61,296 nt of DNA, from contig PWUU01000014.1 in assembly GCA_003562475.1 (NCBI GenBank), positions 1 through 61,296 of the forward strand, given 5' to 3'. Origin of the DNA: Dehalococcoidia bacterium. GTDB lineage: Bacteria > Chloroflexota > Dehalococcoidia > GIF9 > AB-539-J10. Under the pieces are notes generated by a model, which saw only the letters and a program-made list of their open reading frames with translations, was not told the DNA's origin and made no database searches. Position numbers and translations under genes: made by a program. This document shows, piece by piece, positions 43,419 to 52,262 of the stretch. Each line of letters begins with the position of its first letter. Position 1 is the first letter of the stretch.

Positions 43419-44765
43419 ATGATCGAACGCTACTCCTTGCCCGAGATGAGACACGTCTGGTCGGACGAGAACAAATTCGACCTGTGGCTTAAGGTTGAGA
43501 TAGCCGTCTGCCAGGCCTGGTCCGATTTTGGCAGGATTCCCCTTCACGACATGGAGCGTCTGCGCAAAGCCTCGTGCAACCTCGACAGGTTCAATGAGAT
43601 CCTGCAGGTCACGCATCACGACGTGACGGCATTCCTCGCAGCAGTTGCCGAGAGTCTGGGTCCGGAATCGCGCTACATTCACCTCGGTCTTACTTCATCG
43701 GACGTCATGGACACCGCCCTTGGACTTCAGCTCAAAGCAGCCGGGGAAATCCTTCAACGGGATGTCGCCGAGCTCATCCGCGTGCTAAGGTCTCGCGCGA
43801 TCGAGCACAAGCACACACTCATGATGGGACGCACGCACGGCGTACACGCCGAACCGATAACGTTCGGCCTGAAGCTGGCCCTGTGGGTGAAGGAGATGGA
43901 GCGGAACGCTGCCAGATTGGCGCGTGCCGTCGATGCCGTTGCAGTCGGCAAGATTTCCGGGGCAGTTGGAACTCATGCCACTGTGCCCCTCGAGGTTGAG
44001 CAGCACGCCTGCCAGAGCCTCCGCATAAGCTTCGCAGAAGTCTCCAACCAGATCATACAGAGAGATCGCCATGCGGAGTTCCTCTCCACACTCGCCGTGA
44101 TTGCGAGCTCGCTGGAGAAGTTCTCGACAGAGATTCGAGCCCTTCAGAAGACCGAGGTTCAGGAGGTCGAGGAGCCATTCGAGTCCGGGCAGACCGGTTC
44201 TTCCGCCATGCCTCACAAGAGAAACCCTGAACTTTGCGAGCGCATCAGCGGACTCGCCCGGTTGGTCCGTGCCAACGCATCAGCGTCCCTGGAGAACATT
44301 GCCCTGTGGCACGAGAGGGATATCAGTCACTCTTCCGTTGAACGCATAATCCTGCCTGACTCCTGCCTGGTTCTGGACTACATTCTTACTGTCTTCACGT
44401 CGGTTATCGTTGGAATGAGGGTGAACGTAGATAGGATGCGCACGAATGTCGAGATGACTCGAGGCCTTGTATTCTCACAATATGCGTTGCTCGTTCTAAT
44501 CGAGAAGGGCCTCTCGAGACAGGATGCATACGAGATCATACAGAGCAACGCCATGGCAGCCTGGCAATCTGGACGGTCATTTAGGGAGCTGCTGGAAGCA
44601 GACTCGCGCGTGACGCAGCGATTGAGCTCTCAGGAGCTCGATGCGGTGTTTGACTACAGTTGTTTCACCAGGGAAGTCGACCGCATTTTCGCCCGTGCGG
44701 GATTCCCTGATGCAGCAGACGATATTTCCGACGGCGGTCAACAGCTCGCACCAAGGTCATACTAG
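43419..44765 (+). CDS. purB: Adenylosuccinate lyase
   Basis: Cleaves SAICAR and adenylosuccinate to fumarate plus AICAR or AMP. 448 aa. Catalytic elements: LTSSDVMDTALG, GRTHGVHAEPITFG with the catalytic His, and the flexible signature loop TGSSAMPHKRNPE. GAGG lies 5 nt before the ATG. Placed 7 nt after purE and 16 nt before purC in the operon. Confidence 0.97.
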   Translation: MIERYSLPEMRHVWSDENKFDLWLKVEIAVCQAWSDFGRIPLHDMERLRKASCNLDRFNEILQVTHHDVTAFLAAVAESLGPESRYIHLGLTSSDVMDTALGLQLKAAGEILQRDVAELIRVLRSRAIEHKHTLMMGRTHGVHAEPITFGLKLALWVKEMERNAARLARAVDAVAVGKISGAVGTHATVPLEVEQHACQSLRISFAEVSNQIIQRDRHAEFLSTLAVIASSLEKFSTEIRALQKTEVQEVEEPFESGQTGSSAMPHKRNPELCERISGLARLVRANASASLENIALWHERDISHSSVERIILPDSCLVLDYILTVFTSVIVGMRVNVDRMRTNVEMTRGLVFSQYALLVLIEKGLSRQDAYEIIQSNAMAAWQSGRSFRELLEADSRVTQRLSSQELDAVFDYSCFTREVDRIFARAGFPDAADDISDGGQQLAPRSY

Positions 44766-44781
44766 TCAAAGGAGAGAACCG

Positions 44782-45687
44782 ATGGAAGCCGTAAACAGGA
44801 CATCACTCCCACTGCCTCTTCATCAGCACGGCAAAGTCAGAGATGTGTACGCCCTGGGCGATCAATTGCTGCTCGTATCCACGGATCGGATCTCCGCCTT
44901 TGATGTCGTGCTTCCAACTGCCGTCCCCGAGAAAGGACGGGTCCTGAATCAGATGTCGGCATTCTGGTTCCACAAGACGAGCAGCATTATCGACAACCAT
45001 ATGGTCGAGTCCATCGACAGTGAGCTTGCTCTTTCCCGACTCAGCAATCGACTGGGCCTTAACGACTCGCTTCCAGACTATCTGGTGGGTCGGTCAATGG
45101 TGGTGCGCAAAGCAGACAGGCTTCCAGTCGAGTGCGTCATACGCGGTTACCTGTCCGGCTCTGCCTGGTCTGAGTACCGGCAACACGGGACGATCAACGG
45201 ACGACCAATGCCCGCCGGACTTCGCGAAAGTGAACTGCTGGAGACACCTCTGTTCACCCCCACTACCAAGAGTGAGACAGAGCACGATCGTCCGCTCACA
45301 GACGACGATATAGCACAACTATCCCTCGCCGATACCATGCCAGCCCTGGAAGCGGCAACGCGCGCCCTCTACACCTATGCTTCCGATTACGCGCGCAAAA
45401 GAGGCATCATAATCGCCGACACGAAGTTCGAGTTTGGCTGGCTTGATGGAGAACTCATACTGATCGATGAGGCGTTGACCCCCGATTCAAGCCGCTTCTG
45501 GTCAGTTGACACGTACGAGGTCGGCAGATCTCAGCCAAGCTACGATAAGCAGCCCGTCCGCGATTGGCTGGTGGGGACGGGGTGGAACGATCAGATGCCC
45601 GTCCCGCCGCTGCCGATAGAGGTTATTGCGAAAACGACAGAACGTTATGTCACTATTTTCAACTGGCTCACCGGCGAGAAGCCATAA
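44782..45687 (+). CDS. purC: SAICAR synthase
   Basis: Joins CAIR and aspartate with ATP. 301 aa, the longer form. Features: HGKVRDVYALGDQLLLVSTDRISAFDVVLP, VECVIRGYLSGSAW, IADTKFEFGWLDGELILIDEALTPDSSRFW. The frame extends 47 codons into purB, but ATG 44782 with AAAGGAG and the matching N-terminus decide the start. Its TAA abuts the stop of the convergent aldolase gene. Confidence 0.96.
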   Translation: MEAVNRTSLPLPLHQHGKVRDVYALGDQLLLVSTDRISAFDVVLPTAVPEKGRVLNQMSAFWFHKTSSIIDNHMVESIDSELALSRLSNRLGLNDSLPDYLVGRSMVVRKADRLPVECVIRGYLSGSAWSEYRQHGTINGRPMPAGLRESELLETPLFTPTTKSETEHDRPLTDDDIAQLSLADTMPALEAATRALYTYASDYARKRGIIIADTKFEFGWLDGELILIDEALTPDSSRFWSVDTYEVGRSQPSYDKQPVRDWLVGTGWNDQMPVPPLPIEVIAKTTERYVTIFNWLTGEKP

Positions 45688-46674
45688 TCAGCTTGTCTGC
45701 TGATAGGATTTGAACCAGCCCTCTTCAACAACCGGGGCATCGACCTTCCGATACCACGGTGTACCGTACGCGTTGACCACCGCCATGAGTATGCGCAGAC
45801 GATCCACTACCGTCGTCCGGAAGAACTCCTGCCTCTCCTTCCGAGAGGCAATAGAAGTAGCCTCCTGCCATAGTGCGCGACCCGCCAGGAATCCCGAAGC
45901 GCCAGCTTTGCTCGCAATCTCCACCTGCCGCACAAACAGGTCGAAATCGACTCCACCGCTCAAGATAATCCATGGCACCTGAGTTGCACCATCCAGCCTC
46001 TTGCAGTTCTCGAGCATGACCTTTTCGTCCTTCTCCATGCGTGCATCCGCAGGGAACTCCGCCTTCAGAACATCGATGCCGAGTGGTGTGATCTCCTCTG
46101 CAGTCCTGACAACTACGTCTGGCTTGATCTTCGCGTACGCGCCGGTTTTTGCTTCGTCACTCACAGCGTATCCCACTGGCTCGACGATAAATGCAAGGTC
46201 TTGCTCTTCACACCAGGCCGCAAGTTTCTTCACCAGCTCGCGCTGCTGTGCGGCGACATCCACATCCGGTCTATAGTAGAGCAGCAGTTTGGCAGCATCG
46301 CCTCCCATCTTCCGGATCTTCGCTGCTTGCCAGCCTTCGAGCGGACGACTGACACGCGCTTCAGTTCCTCCCTCGTAGCCAGTCTCTTCGAGGGAGACCG
46401 CCAGCCCCGTCTGACGAGCCAGCACATTGGTCGCAATAGTCTGAGCCGCACCATACACCGGGTCAAGTAGAATTGCACTACAATACGGTGTGAGCGCACC
46501 CGTAACGTCAAACTTGAAATCCACCATATCCTGATACGAAGGGTCTACTCCGGACCCTTCTTTCAGCATTTTCGCCAGTGACCCCCGGTGATCCTGAGCG
46601 CACATACAGATGAAGCCTCGCTCATCGGCGAGACGCTGTAAACCACGATACTTCCCGATTGTCATTTTCTTCAT
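45688..46674 (-). CDS. LacD-type class I aldolase (tagatose/fructose bisphosphate aldolase family)
   Basis: 328 aa member of the LacD/DeoC-like Schiff-base aldolase family. Recognisable parts: CAQDHRGSLAKML, AILLDPVYG, KLLLYYRPD with a Lys, a run around FIVEPVGYAV, DVLKAEFPAD with the probable Schiff-base Lys, and WIILSGGVDFDLF for phosphate binding. The ATG at 46674 follows GAGG at 8 nt; an in-frame GTG upstream overlaps pfkA. It lies 5 nt after pfkA, whose product fructose 1,6-bisphosphate is a likely substrate, so I suggest a glycolytic aldolase. LacD enzymes also accept tagatose bisphosphate, and relatives cleave sulfofructose phosphate, so specificity is open. Confidence 0.85.
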   Translation of the reverse strand: MKKMTIGKYRGLQRLADERGFICMCAQDHRGSLAKMLKEGSGVDPSYQDMVDFKFDVTGALTPYCSAILLDPVYGAAQTIATNVLARQTGLAVSLEETGYEGGTEARVSRPLEGWQAAKIRKMGGDAAKLLLYYRPDVDVAAQQRELVKKLAAWCEEQDLAFIVEPVGYAVSDEAKTGAYAKIKPDVVVRTAEEITPLGIDVLKAEFPADARMEKDEKVMLENCKRLDGATQVPWIILSGGVDFDLFVRQVEIASKAGASGFLAGRALWQEATSIASRKERQEFFRTTVVDRLRILMAVVNAYGTPWYRKVDAPVVEEGWFKSYQQTS

Positions 46675-46679
46675 GCTCT

Positions 46680-47651
46680 TCACCTCGCTAGCACCTTCAT
46701 TAGATACAGGAGAGTGGTATCAAGGTTCTTCTCCTTCGACCAGGTTTCCACAAACGGTGTTTCAATCACCATCCCATTCGTCACACCGACCATAACACCC
46801 GTCCTGCCTTCGAGCAACGTCCGAACCGCACCGGCACCCAATTTGCTTGCGATCAGCCTGTCTTGCGCCGATGGAGCTCCACCTCTCTGGACGTGACCTA
46901 ACACACACACGCGGTAGTCCATCACAAGGACATGCCCAAGCCTATCCGCTATTTCAAACGCCCGGCCGGCATCATCTCCTTCAGCAACCACCACAATGCT
47001 TGAGCGTTTCCCGGCCGCCAGGCGGGTACGTATTGCTGCGCTCAACGCCTCGAGGTCGGTGGGGACCTCCGGAATCAGCACGTCCTCTGCGCCTGCCGCA
47101 ACGCCAACACTTAGTGCAATGAATCCTCGTGTACGTCCCATTACTTCGACGAAGAAAAGCCTGTCGTGCGCTTCGGCCGTGTCACGCAACCTGTCGATGG
47201 CCTCCACTGCCGTGTTCACCGCTGAGTCGAAACCGATGGTAGCATCCGTCCCGTAAAGGTCGTTATCTATCGTCCCGGGAACGCCCACCGAGTGTACGCT
47301 GCTGATTTCAGATAATTCTTTCGCTCCGCGAAACGTGCCATCGCCACCGATGGCAACCAACCCATCTACTCCACACGACTCGAGGTTCTCTGCAGCCTTA
47401 CGTAATCCGGCGGCGGTCTTCATCTCCTCGCTACGTGCGGTGCCAAGCATGGTGCCACCACGGTGAATCAGATTAGCCACAGATCGGGGACCAAGCTGGA
47501 CAATCTCCTTATCAAGGAGTCCCGCGTAACCGCGGCGAATGCCAACTACTTCGACCTCTTCCGCAGCCGCAGTACGAACGACGGCACGAATCGCCGCGTT
47601 CATCCCGGGAGCATCTCCACCGCTCGTCAGCACCCCAATGCGTTTAACCAT
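46680..47651 (-). CDS. pfkA: ATP-dependent 6-phosphofructokinase
   Basis: Phosphorylates fructose 6-phosphate. 323 aa. Motifs: GVLTSGGDAPGMNAAIR, GGDGTFRGA and PGTIDND, where Gly residues at the two diagnostic sites point to ATP rather than pyrophosphate use. EVMGRTRGFIAL and VLGHVQRGG follow. ATG at 47651 with GAGGTG 7 nt upstream. It follows the his genes on the same strand after a 113-nt gap, and is coupled to the aldolase gene. Confidence 0.95.
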   Translation of the reverse strand: MVKRIGVLTSGGDAPGMNAAIRAVVRTAAAEEVEVVGIRRGYAGLLDKEIVQLGPRSVANLIHRGGTMLGTARSEEMKTAAGLRKAAENLESCGVDGLVAIGGDGTFRGAKELSEISSVHSVGVPGTIDNDLYGTDATIGFDSAVNTAVEAIDRLRDTAEAHDRLFFVEVMGRTRGFIALSVGVAAGAEDVLIPEVPTDLEALSAAIRTRLAAGKRSSIVVVAEGDDAGRAFEIADRLGHVLVMDYRVCVLGHVQRGGAPSAQDRLIASKLGAGAVRTLLEGRTGVMVGVTNGMVIETPFVETWSKEKNLDTTLLYLMKVLAR

Positions 47652-47773
47652 GCTGGTCACCTCTTATACAGACTACCACAACCCACCCCATCGACCCTCT
47701 GATGAATGACAAAGTCGGCATCCAGATTAGACACAGAGAAGCGCTTTGGCAGAAGAACAACAGGTAATTGGAC

Positions 47774-48364
47774 TCAGTGCTCTAGCATTCCCTTGCTACT
47801 GGGGATCCCTCCCTCACCCCTCGGTTCCACAATGCACGCACCGTCAAGTGCTCGACCGAGAGCCTTGAACAGCGCCTCCGCTTTGTGGTGATCGTTGAGC
47901 CCGGTTTCCACACGAGCATGCAGCGTGATTCTGGCCTCCGTGGCAAACGTCACAAGGAAATGGCGAACCATGTCGCTTTCCAGATCACCAATCTTTACAC
48001 CACTGAATGGAGCAGATACGTAACCGCCACCACGACCACTTATGTCGACTGCCACCACGCATAACGCTTCATCCATGGGCACGATAGCATGCGCCATCCG
48101 GACGATGCCCTTCCTATCCGCGAGCGCCTCATTGAACGCCTTGCCAAGACAGATTGCGACATCCTCCACTGTGTGATGCTGATCGTCGCCGGATGCAGTG
48201 ACCACGATGTCAAACATGCCATGATGCGCCACCTGAGTGAGGAAGTGATCGAACATGCGAATGCCGCAGTTGACATCCGACACGCCAGTTCCATCCACGC
48301 AGAGTTCAACCCGCACCCGGGTCTCACTCGTTTCCCTGGTCATGCACACGGCTCTAGAGCTCAT
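47774..48364 (-). CDS. hisB: Imidazoleglycerol-phosphate dehydratase
   Basis: Histidine step 6, Mn-dependent. 196 aa, monofunctional, without the phosphatase domain. Two His-rich metal motifs: FDHFLTQVAHHGMFD / DDQHHTVEDVAICLG and the later GLNDHHKAEALFKALGRAL. The start is ATG 48364, which has GGAGG at 6 nt and overlaps the hisC stop by 11 nt; an internal ATG at 48343 is also possible. Confidence 0.95.
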   Translation of the reverse strand: MSSRAVCMTRETSETRVRVELCVDGTGVSDVNCGIRMFDHFLTQVAHHGMFDIVVTASGDDQHHTVEDVAICLGKAFNEALADRKGIVRMAHAIVPMDEALCVVAVDISGRGGGYVSAPFSGVKIGDLESDMVRHFLVTFATEARITLHARVETGLNDHHKAEALFKALGRALDGACIVEPRGEGGIPSSKGMLEH

Positions 48365-49466
48365 TCCAGACCTCCGAAATCGCTTCCAGCAATGCATCGG
48401 TATCCTCAGGCAGCCCGGCGCTGATACGCAGGCAGTCTTTGAGGTCCTCGCTCTGGTAGAAACGGACAAGTATGCCCCACTTGCGCAGCCCATCTCTCAA
48501 CTTCCGTGCCGTCGTTTCGCTGCCACCATACCTTTTCTCGTCTACACGGCACAACACGAAGTTGGCCTGCGAAGGATACGGATGCAGCCAGGGGAATGAA
48601 GCCAGGCCTGCACTCAACCGGTCGCGTTCACGCTTCAGCTTCTCCACATTGCCGCGCAAGTAGTCGATATCCTGCAGAGAAGCGATCGCAGCCGCCTCTC
48701 CAGCGACATTCACATTGTAGGGCTGCTTGATGGTGAGCATATGAGATGCCAATCGATCGTGACAGAGGCAGTATCCAACCCGCAGACCCGCAAGTCCAGC
48801 CCATTTGCTGAATGTTCGAAGCACAAACAGATTTGCGTACTCGCGCACGAGAGCCGCCACAGTCCCATTTCCGAACTCAAAGTAGGCCTCATCGACAGCC
48901 ACTACGATGCCCGTCTCAAGCAATTGCCGAACGTCATCGGCGGTCACCACATCACCGGTAGGGTTGTTGGGCGAAGCGATGAACATGACACGCGTTCTGG
49001 GAGAGACTGCTGCCCGAAGTCCTGCAAGGTCCAGGGAGAAGTCGCCCTTTCGCAACACATCCACGAGTTTTCCCCCACACACAGTCACAAGAAAAGGATA
49101 CATGCCAAACGTCGGGGGTGCGTTCAGCACTTCATCCCCCTCGCTCACAAACAGACGAAGGATGAGGTCTATCAACTCGTCGCTGCCATTGCCGGCGACG
49201 ATGCCCTCGGGCGGAAACCCGGTGTAGTCTGATAGAGCCTCCCGGAGGTTCCTTTGTAGCGGGTCGGGGTAAATATGGTAGTAGGGAAAACCGGCGAGTA
49301 CCTCGCGGGCGTACGGAGATGACAGATACGGATTCTCATTTCCATCAAGCTTCACAATCCGCCTGCCCAGTTCTCGCTCTAACACATCGATAGGCTCTAT
49401 AGGGTCATAGCCCCGCATACCGATGAGGCCTGGTCGTATCAGTTCTTCAACACGGTCTATGTTCAC
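48354..49466 (-). CDS. hisC: Histidinol-phosphate aminotransferase
   Basis: PLP enzyme, imidazole-acetol phosphate to histidinol phosphate. 370 aa. KLDGNENPY, GNGSDELIDLILRLF, IASPNNPTGDVV, VDEAYFEFGN and the PLP-Lys region TFSKWAGLAGLRVGY are all present. GTG start with GAGGTG just upstream. Forty-one nt after hisD. Confidence 0.95.
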   Translation of the reverse strand: MNIDRVEELIRPGLIGMRGYDPIEPIDVLERELGRRIVKLDGNENPYLSSPYAREVLAGFPYYHIYPDPLQRNLREALSDYTGFPPEGIVAGNGSDELIDLILRLFVSEGDEVLNAPPTFGMYPFLVTVCGGKLVDVLRKGDFSLDLAGLRAAVSPRTRVMFIASPNNPTGDVVTADDVRQLLETGIVVAVDEAYFEFGNGTVAALVREYANLFVLRTFSKWAGLAGLRVGYCLCHDRLASHMLTIKQPYNVNVAGEAAAIASLQDIDYLRGNVEKLKRERDRLSAGLASFPWLHPYPSQANFVLCRVDEKRYGGSETTARKLRDGLRKWGILVRFYQSEDLKDCLRISAGLPEDTDALLEAISEVWNEL

Positions 49467-49507
49467 TGGTCACCTCAGCGCGGCAACCCGCACGATCAGG
49501 CTAGGCG

Positions 49508-50821
49508 TTACAGTCGCCTCTCAACTGCCCGGGCGTGTGCCTCGAGTCCTTCTGCCCTTGCAATCACGGCCGCAGCGGGTCCAAGGCGAGACATTGTAGC
49601 ACTGCTGAGTTGCGAAATACTGGAGTGCTTCAAGAAGTCTTCGACACCCAGAACCGATGAGAATCGGGCGCTGCCTCCAGTGGGGAGCACATGGCTGGGT
49701 CCGTCGATATAGTCTCCCATGACTACCGGCGAGTCGGTGCCGAGACAAATACAACCAGCATTACGTATCGCATCGAGATAATCATGCGGGCGTGTCACCA
49801 TTACCTCGAGGTGTTCCGGGGCAAACTCGTTGCAGAGTCTGACCGCATCATCAATGGAATCCACCACCGCGATCACGCCCCTATCAAGAGCATCCTGAAG
49901 ACCATCCCGATTGTCGAGCGTCTCCCACTGCCTCGCAACTTCATCTTCGACCCGGTCTGCCAGCGCAACCGAGTCTGTGATCAGTGCCACTGCAGCCTGT
50001 GGATCGTGCTCTGCCTGAGCCAGAATGTCGGCGGCACAGTACTCGGGCGACGCAGTGTCATCAGCAATGATCAACACCTCGCTCGGGCCCGCGAGACTAT
50101 CAATGGCCACCGAGCCAAATACCATCTTCTTTGCCAGCGTGACAAACACGTTGCCCGGGCCACATATCTTGTCGACTCGGGGCACGGCGGCCGTTCCAAA
50201 CGCAAGTGCGGCAATCGCCTGAGCCCCTCCCATGGCAAACACACGATCAACCCCCGCAATGTCAGAGGCGCAGAGCGTGGCAGGTGAGACCATACCCTGC
50301 GGATTGGGTGGAGTTGCAACCACTATCTCTTCGACACCTGCGACCTTCGCAGGAATCGCCGACATCAGTACAGACGATGGATATGCGTACCTGCCGCCAG
50401 GGACATAGAGGCCCACGCGTTGCAGTGGTACGGTTTTACGACCGAGTTCGGCATCGACGAAACACGTTCCTGGACGGAGCGAGCACGTCTCATGGAAAGA
50501 CCGAATGCGCGAGGCTGCGAGTTGCAACGCGTCCACAAGCACGGGATCGATCTTCCGGCTCGCCCCGGCAATTTCCGTTGTCGGCACCTCAATCGCGGTG
50601 ACTTCAATGCCAGAGATTATTCTGGTGTAGTCACGAACCGCCTGGTCGCCACGTGCACGGACATCATTGATGATGCGATCCACGACCTGTACAGGGCTCA
50701 GAGGCTCACCGAATGCTGCGCGTATACTCTCGAGAAGCGCCGGCTCTCCTTTCAACGAAGACAGCGGATCAGACCTCTGAAGCATTCTCGCGGCCATCTC
50801 GAAGCCAATTGCCCGTTTCAT
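49508..50821 (-). CDS. hisD: Histidinol dehydrogenase
   Basis: Last two oxidations to histidine with NAD. 437 aa. Motifs: RVGLYVPGGRYAYPSSVLM, GGAQAIAALAFGT, KICGPGNVFVT, AGPSEVLIIADDTASPEYCAADILAQAEHDP with Zn ligands, and EHLEVM further on. ATG overlaps the hisG stop (ATGA), implying coupling. Confidence 0.96.
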   Translation of the reverse strand: MKRAIGFEMAARMLQRSDPLSSLKGEPALLESIRAAFGEPLSPVQVVDRIINDVRARGDQAVRDYTRIISGIEVTAIEVPTTEIAGASRKIDPVLVDALQLAASRIRSFHETCSLRPGTCFVDAELGRKTVPLQRVGLYVPGGRYAYPSSVLMSAIPAKVAGVEEIVVATPPNPQGMVSPATLCASDIAGVDRVFAMGGAQAIAALAFGTAAVPRVDKICGPGNVFVTLAKKMVFGSVAIDSLAGPSEVLIIADDTASPEYCAADILAQAEHDPQAAVALITDSVALADRVEDEVARQWETLDNRDGLQDALDRGVIAVVDSIDDAVRLCNEFAPEHLEVMVTRPHDYLDAIRNAGCICLGTDSPVVMGDYIDGPSHVLPTGGSARFSSVLGVEDFLKHSSISQLSSATMSRLGPAAAVIARAEGLEAHARAVERRL

Positions 50822-52260
50822 CGCACTGCGTCCTTGAGCTGAGAGGCCATGCTCTCAATCTTTGCGCGCTTCAACGGGTCCTTCATACTCTCGGTGTTTG
50901 CAATAAGACACCCGCTCGAATGCAGGACCACTTCAATGATTTTCAAAGCGTTCTCAACCAGCGTCTTGCCGGTCTGGGTGTTATCCACAAGCAAATCGGC
51001 ATCGTCAGAGAGAAACGCCTCACTCGCTCCCCATGTGGGCATAACTTTGTAACAGACGAAATGGTTGTCACGGAGATACTTGTCAGCGATATTAGTGTAC
51101 TCTGAGGCAACACGAAGCGGTCTGAGGCCACCACGTGCCACGAAGTCCCGCAGCTCTGCAGTGGAGTTCACAGGAATATTCTGGCTGAGTGCAGCTATCA
51201 CCCGAACCTTTCCGAAGCCCAGATCCACCAACTCTGTCACCGGGCTGTTGGGAAAACAGCATCGGTGCTCCGTAAGCCAGTCCTGCCCTGTGACAGCAAC
51301 GTCAAAATGACCGCTTGCCACTTGCAACGGCATATCTTGCGGTCGAATGACCTTCACCGCCAACCATTCCAGCCGCGCCAACAATCGGCGTTCCACGGTT
51401 CTGCCCGCGTAGCCGGGCACAGCAAGGTTTGCGCGCTCTAGAAGGTCAACCGCGGGTGTCTTCTGATGTCCGTCGGGCAACGCGAGACGTATTTCCCGGG
51501 ACTGCCATCGTGTGAGCAACTCGTCGGGCAACTGCTCCACAACGCCCGGCTGGGAGTCATTGCGGCTTGCCCGACCACGCCTGAACCGGTCGTTGAGACG
51601 CAGCAGCACTTCACTCATGTCTTTCCGCGACAATGAGCGACCATTCGCAATGAGCACGGCCTCGACATCAAAGAGCTTCCTCAGCGGCACAAGTCCTTGT
51701 GCAAGCAATTCGCGTTCGTTCGCGGCCCGGATTACCACCAGGTCGGCCGATTCAGGCGGATACGCTTCAGCAGCGCCCCACACAGGAAACACCTGAAAGC
51801 GGCGAAGTCTAAGCTCGGCGGCGGTCCTGGTTGCGATACTCGGATACTCAGAGGCGATGCGGATCGTCTGCCGTGAAGTCGTCACTGCGTGCAACGAGGT
51901 GAATTGCGAGTATGCACTCGCAGCGAGGAATACAGAGCCCTCGGAGTAATCGAGAGGCGAAATCTCCACAAGCGATGCGGCAGGGTACCGCGCCTTGAGT
52001 TCTCGTACCCAGTCTGCCCCACAGATGCCAAGGTCGTAGTTCCCCGCAGATACGTGTACGGAGATGTCTCGTTCCTGCAGTATCTTAGCCGACAGATAGT
52101 CGAAGCGGGATGACCGCACCCGATAGTGGCGACTGCGTGACCTGTAGTCATCAAACGCCACGCCCGTCGTCTGAAGAACCTCAGAAGTAGATGTGAGGAA
52201 CCTCCCTTTTGGGAGTGCGAGTCGAATGTCGTTAGAACTAATAGCCTCCACTCTGTGCAA
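50818..52260 (-). CDS. hisG: Tandem double-domain ATP phosphoribosyltransferase
   Basis: First step of histidine synthesis, but the 480-aa protein contains two full HisG catalytic folds (about 11-225 and 257-475) where short-form HisG is about 210 aa. Domain 1 keeps the N-terminal ALPKGR (16-20) but its PRPP loop is degraded (VVIRAANER, 175-183). Domain 2 has ALPDGH instead of ALPKGR yet keeps DLGFG, RVASEYTNIADKYL and the PRPP loop VDNTQTGKT (425-433). The two halves thus look complementary. Neighbouring hisZ marks it as a hetero-oligomeric type. Start TTG 52260, or GTG 52251. Role is secure; the arrangement is unusual. Confidence 0.9.
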   Translation of the reverse strand: MHRVEAISSNDIRLALPKGRFLTSTSEVLQTTGVAFDDYRSRSRHYRVRSSRFDYLSAKILQERDISVHVSAGNYDLGICGADWVRELKARYPAASLVEISPLDYSEGSVFLAASAYSQFTSLHAVTTSRQTIRIASEYPSIATRTAAELRLRRFQVFPVWGAAEAYPPESADLVVIRAANERELLAQGLVPLRKLFDVEAVLIANGRSLSRKDMSEVLLRLNDRFRRGRASRNDSQPGVVEQLPDELLTRWQSREIRLALPDGHQKTPAVDLLERANLAVPGYAGRTVERRLLARLEWLAVKVIRPQDMPLQVASGHFDVAVTGQDWLTEHRCCFPNSPVTELVDLGFGKVRVIAALSQNIPVNSTAELRDFVARGGLRPLRVASEYTNIADKYLRDNHFVCYKVMPTWGASEAFLSDDADLLVDNTQTGKTLVENALKIIEVVLHSSGCLIANTESMKDPLKRAKIESMASQLKDAVR

Positions 52261-52262
52261 CT

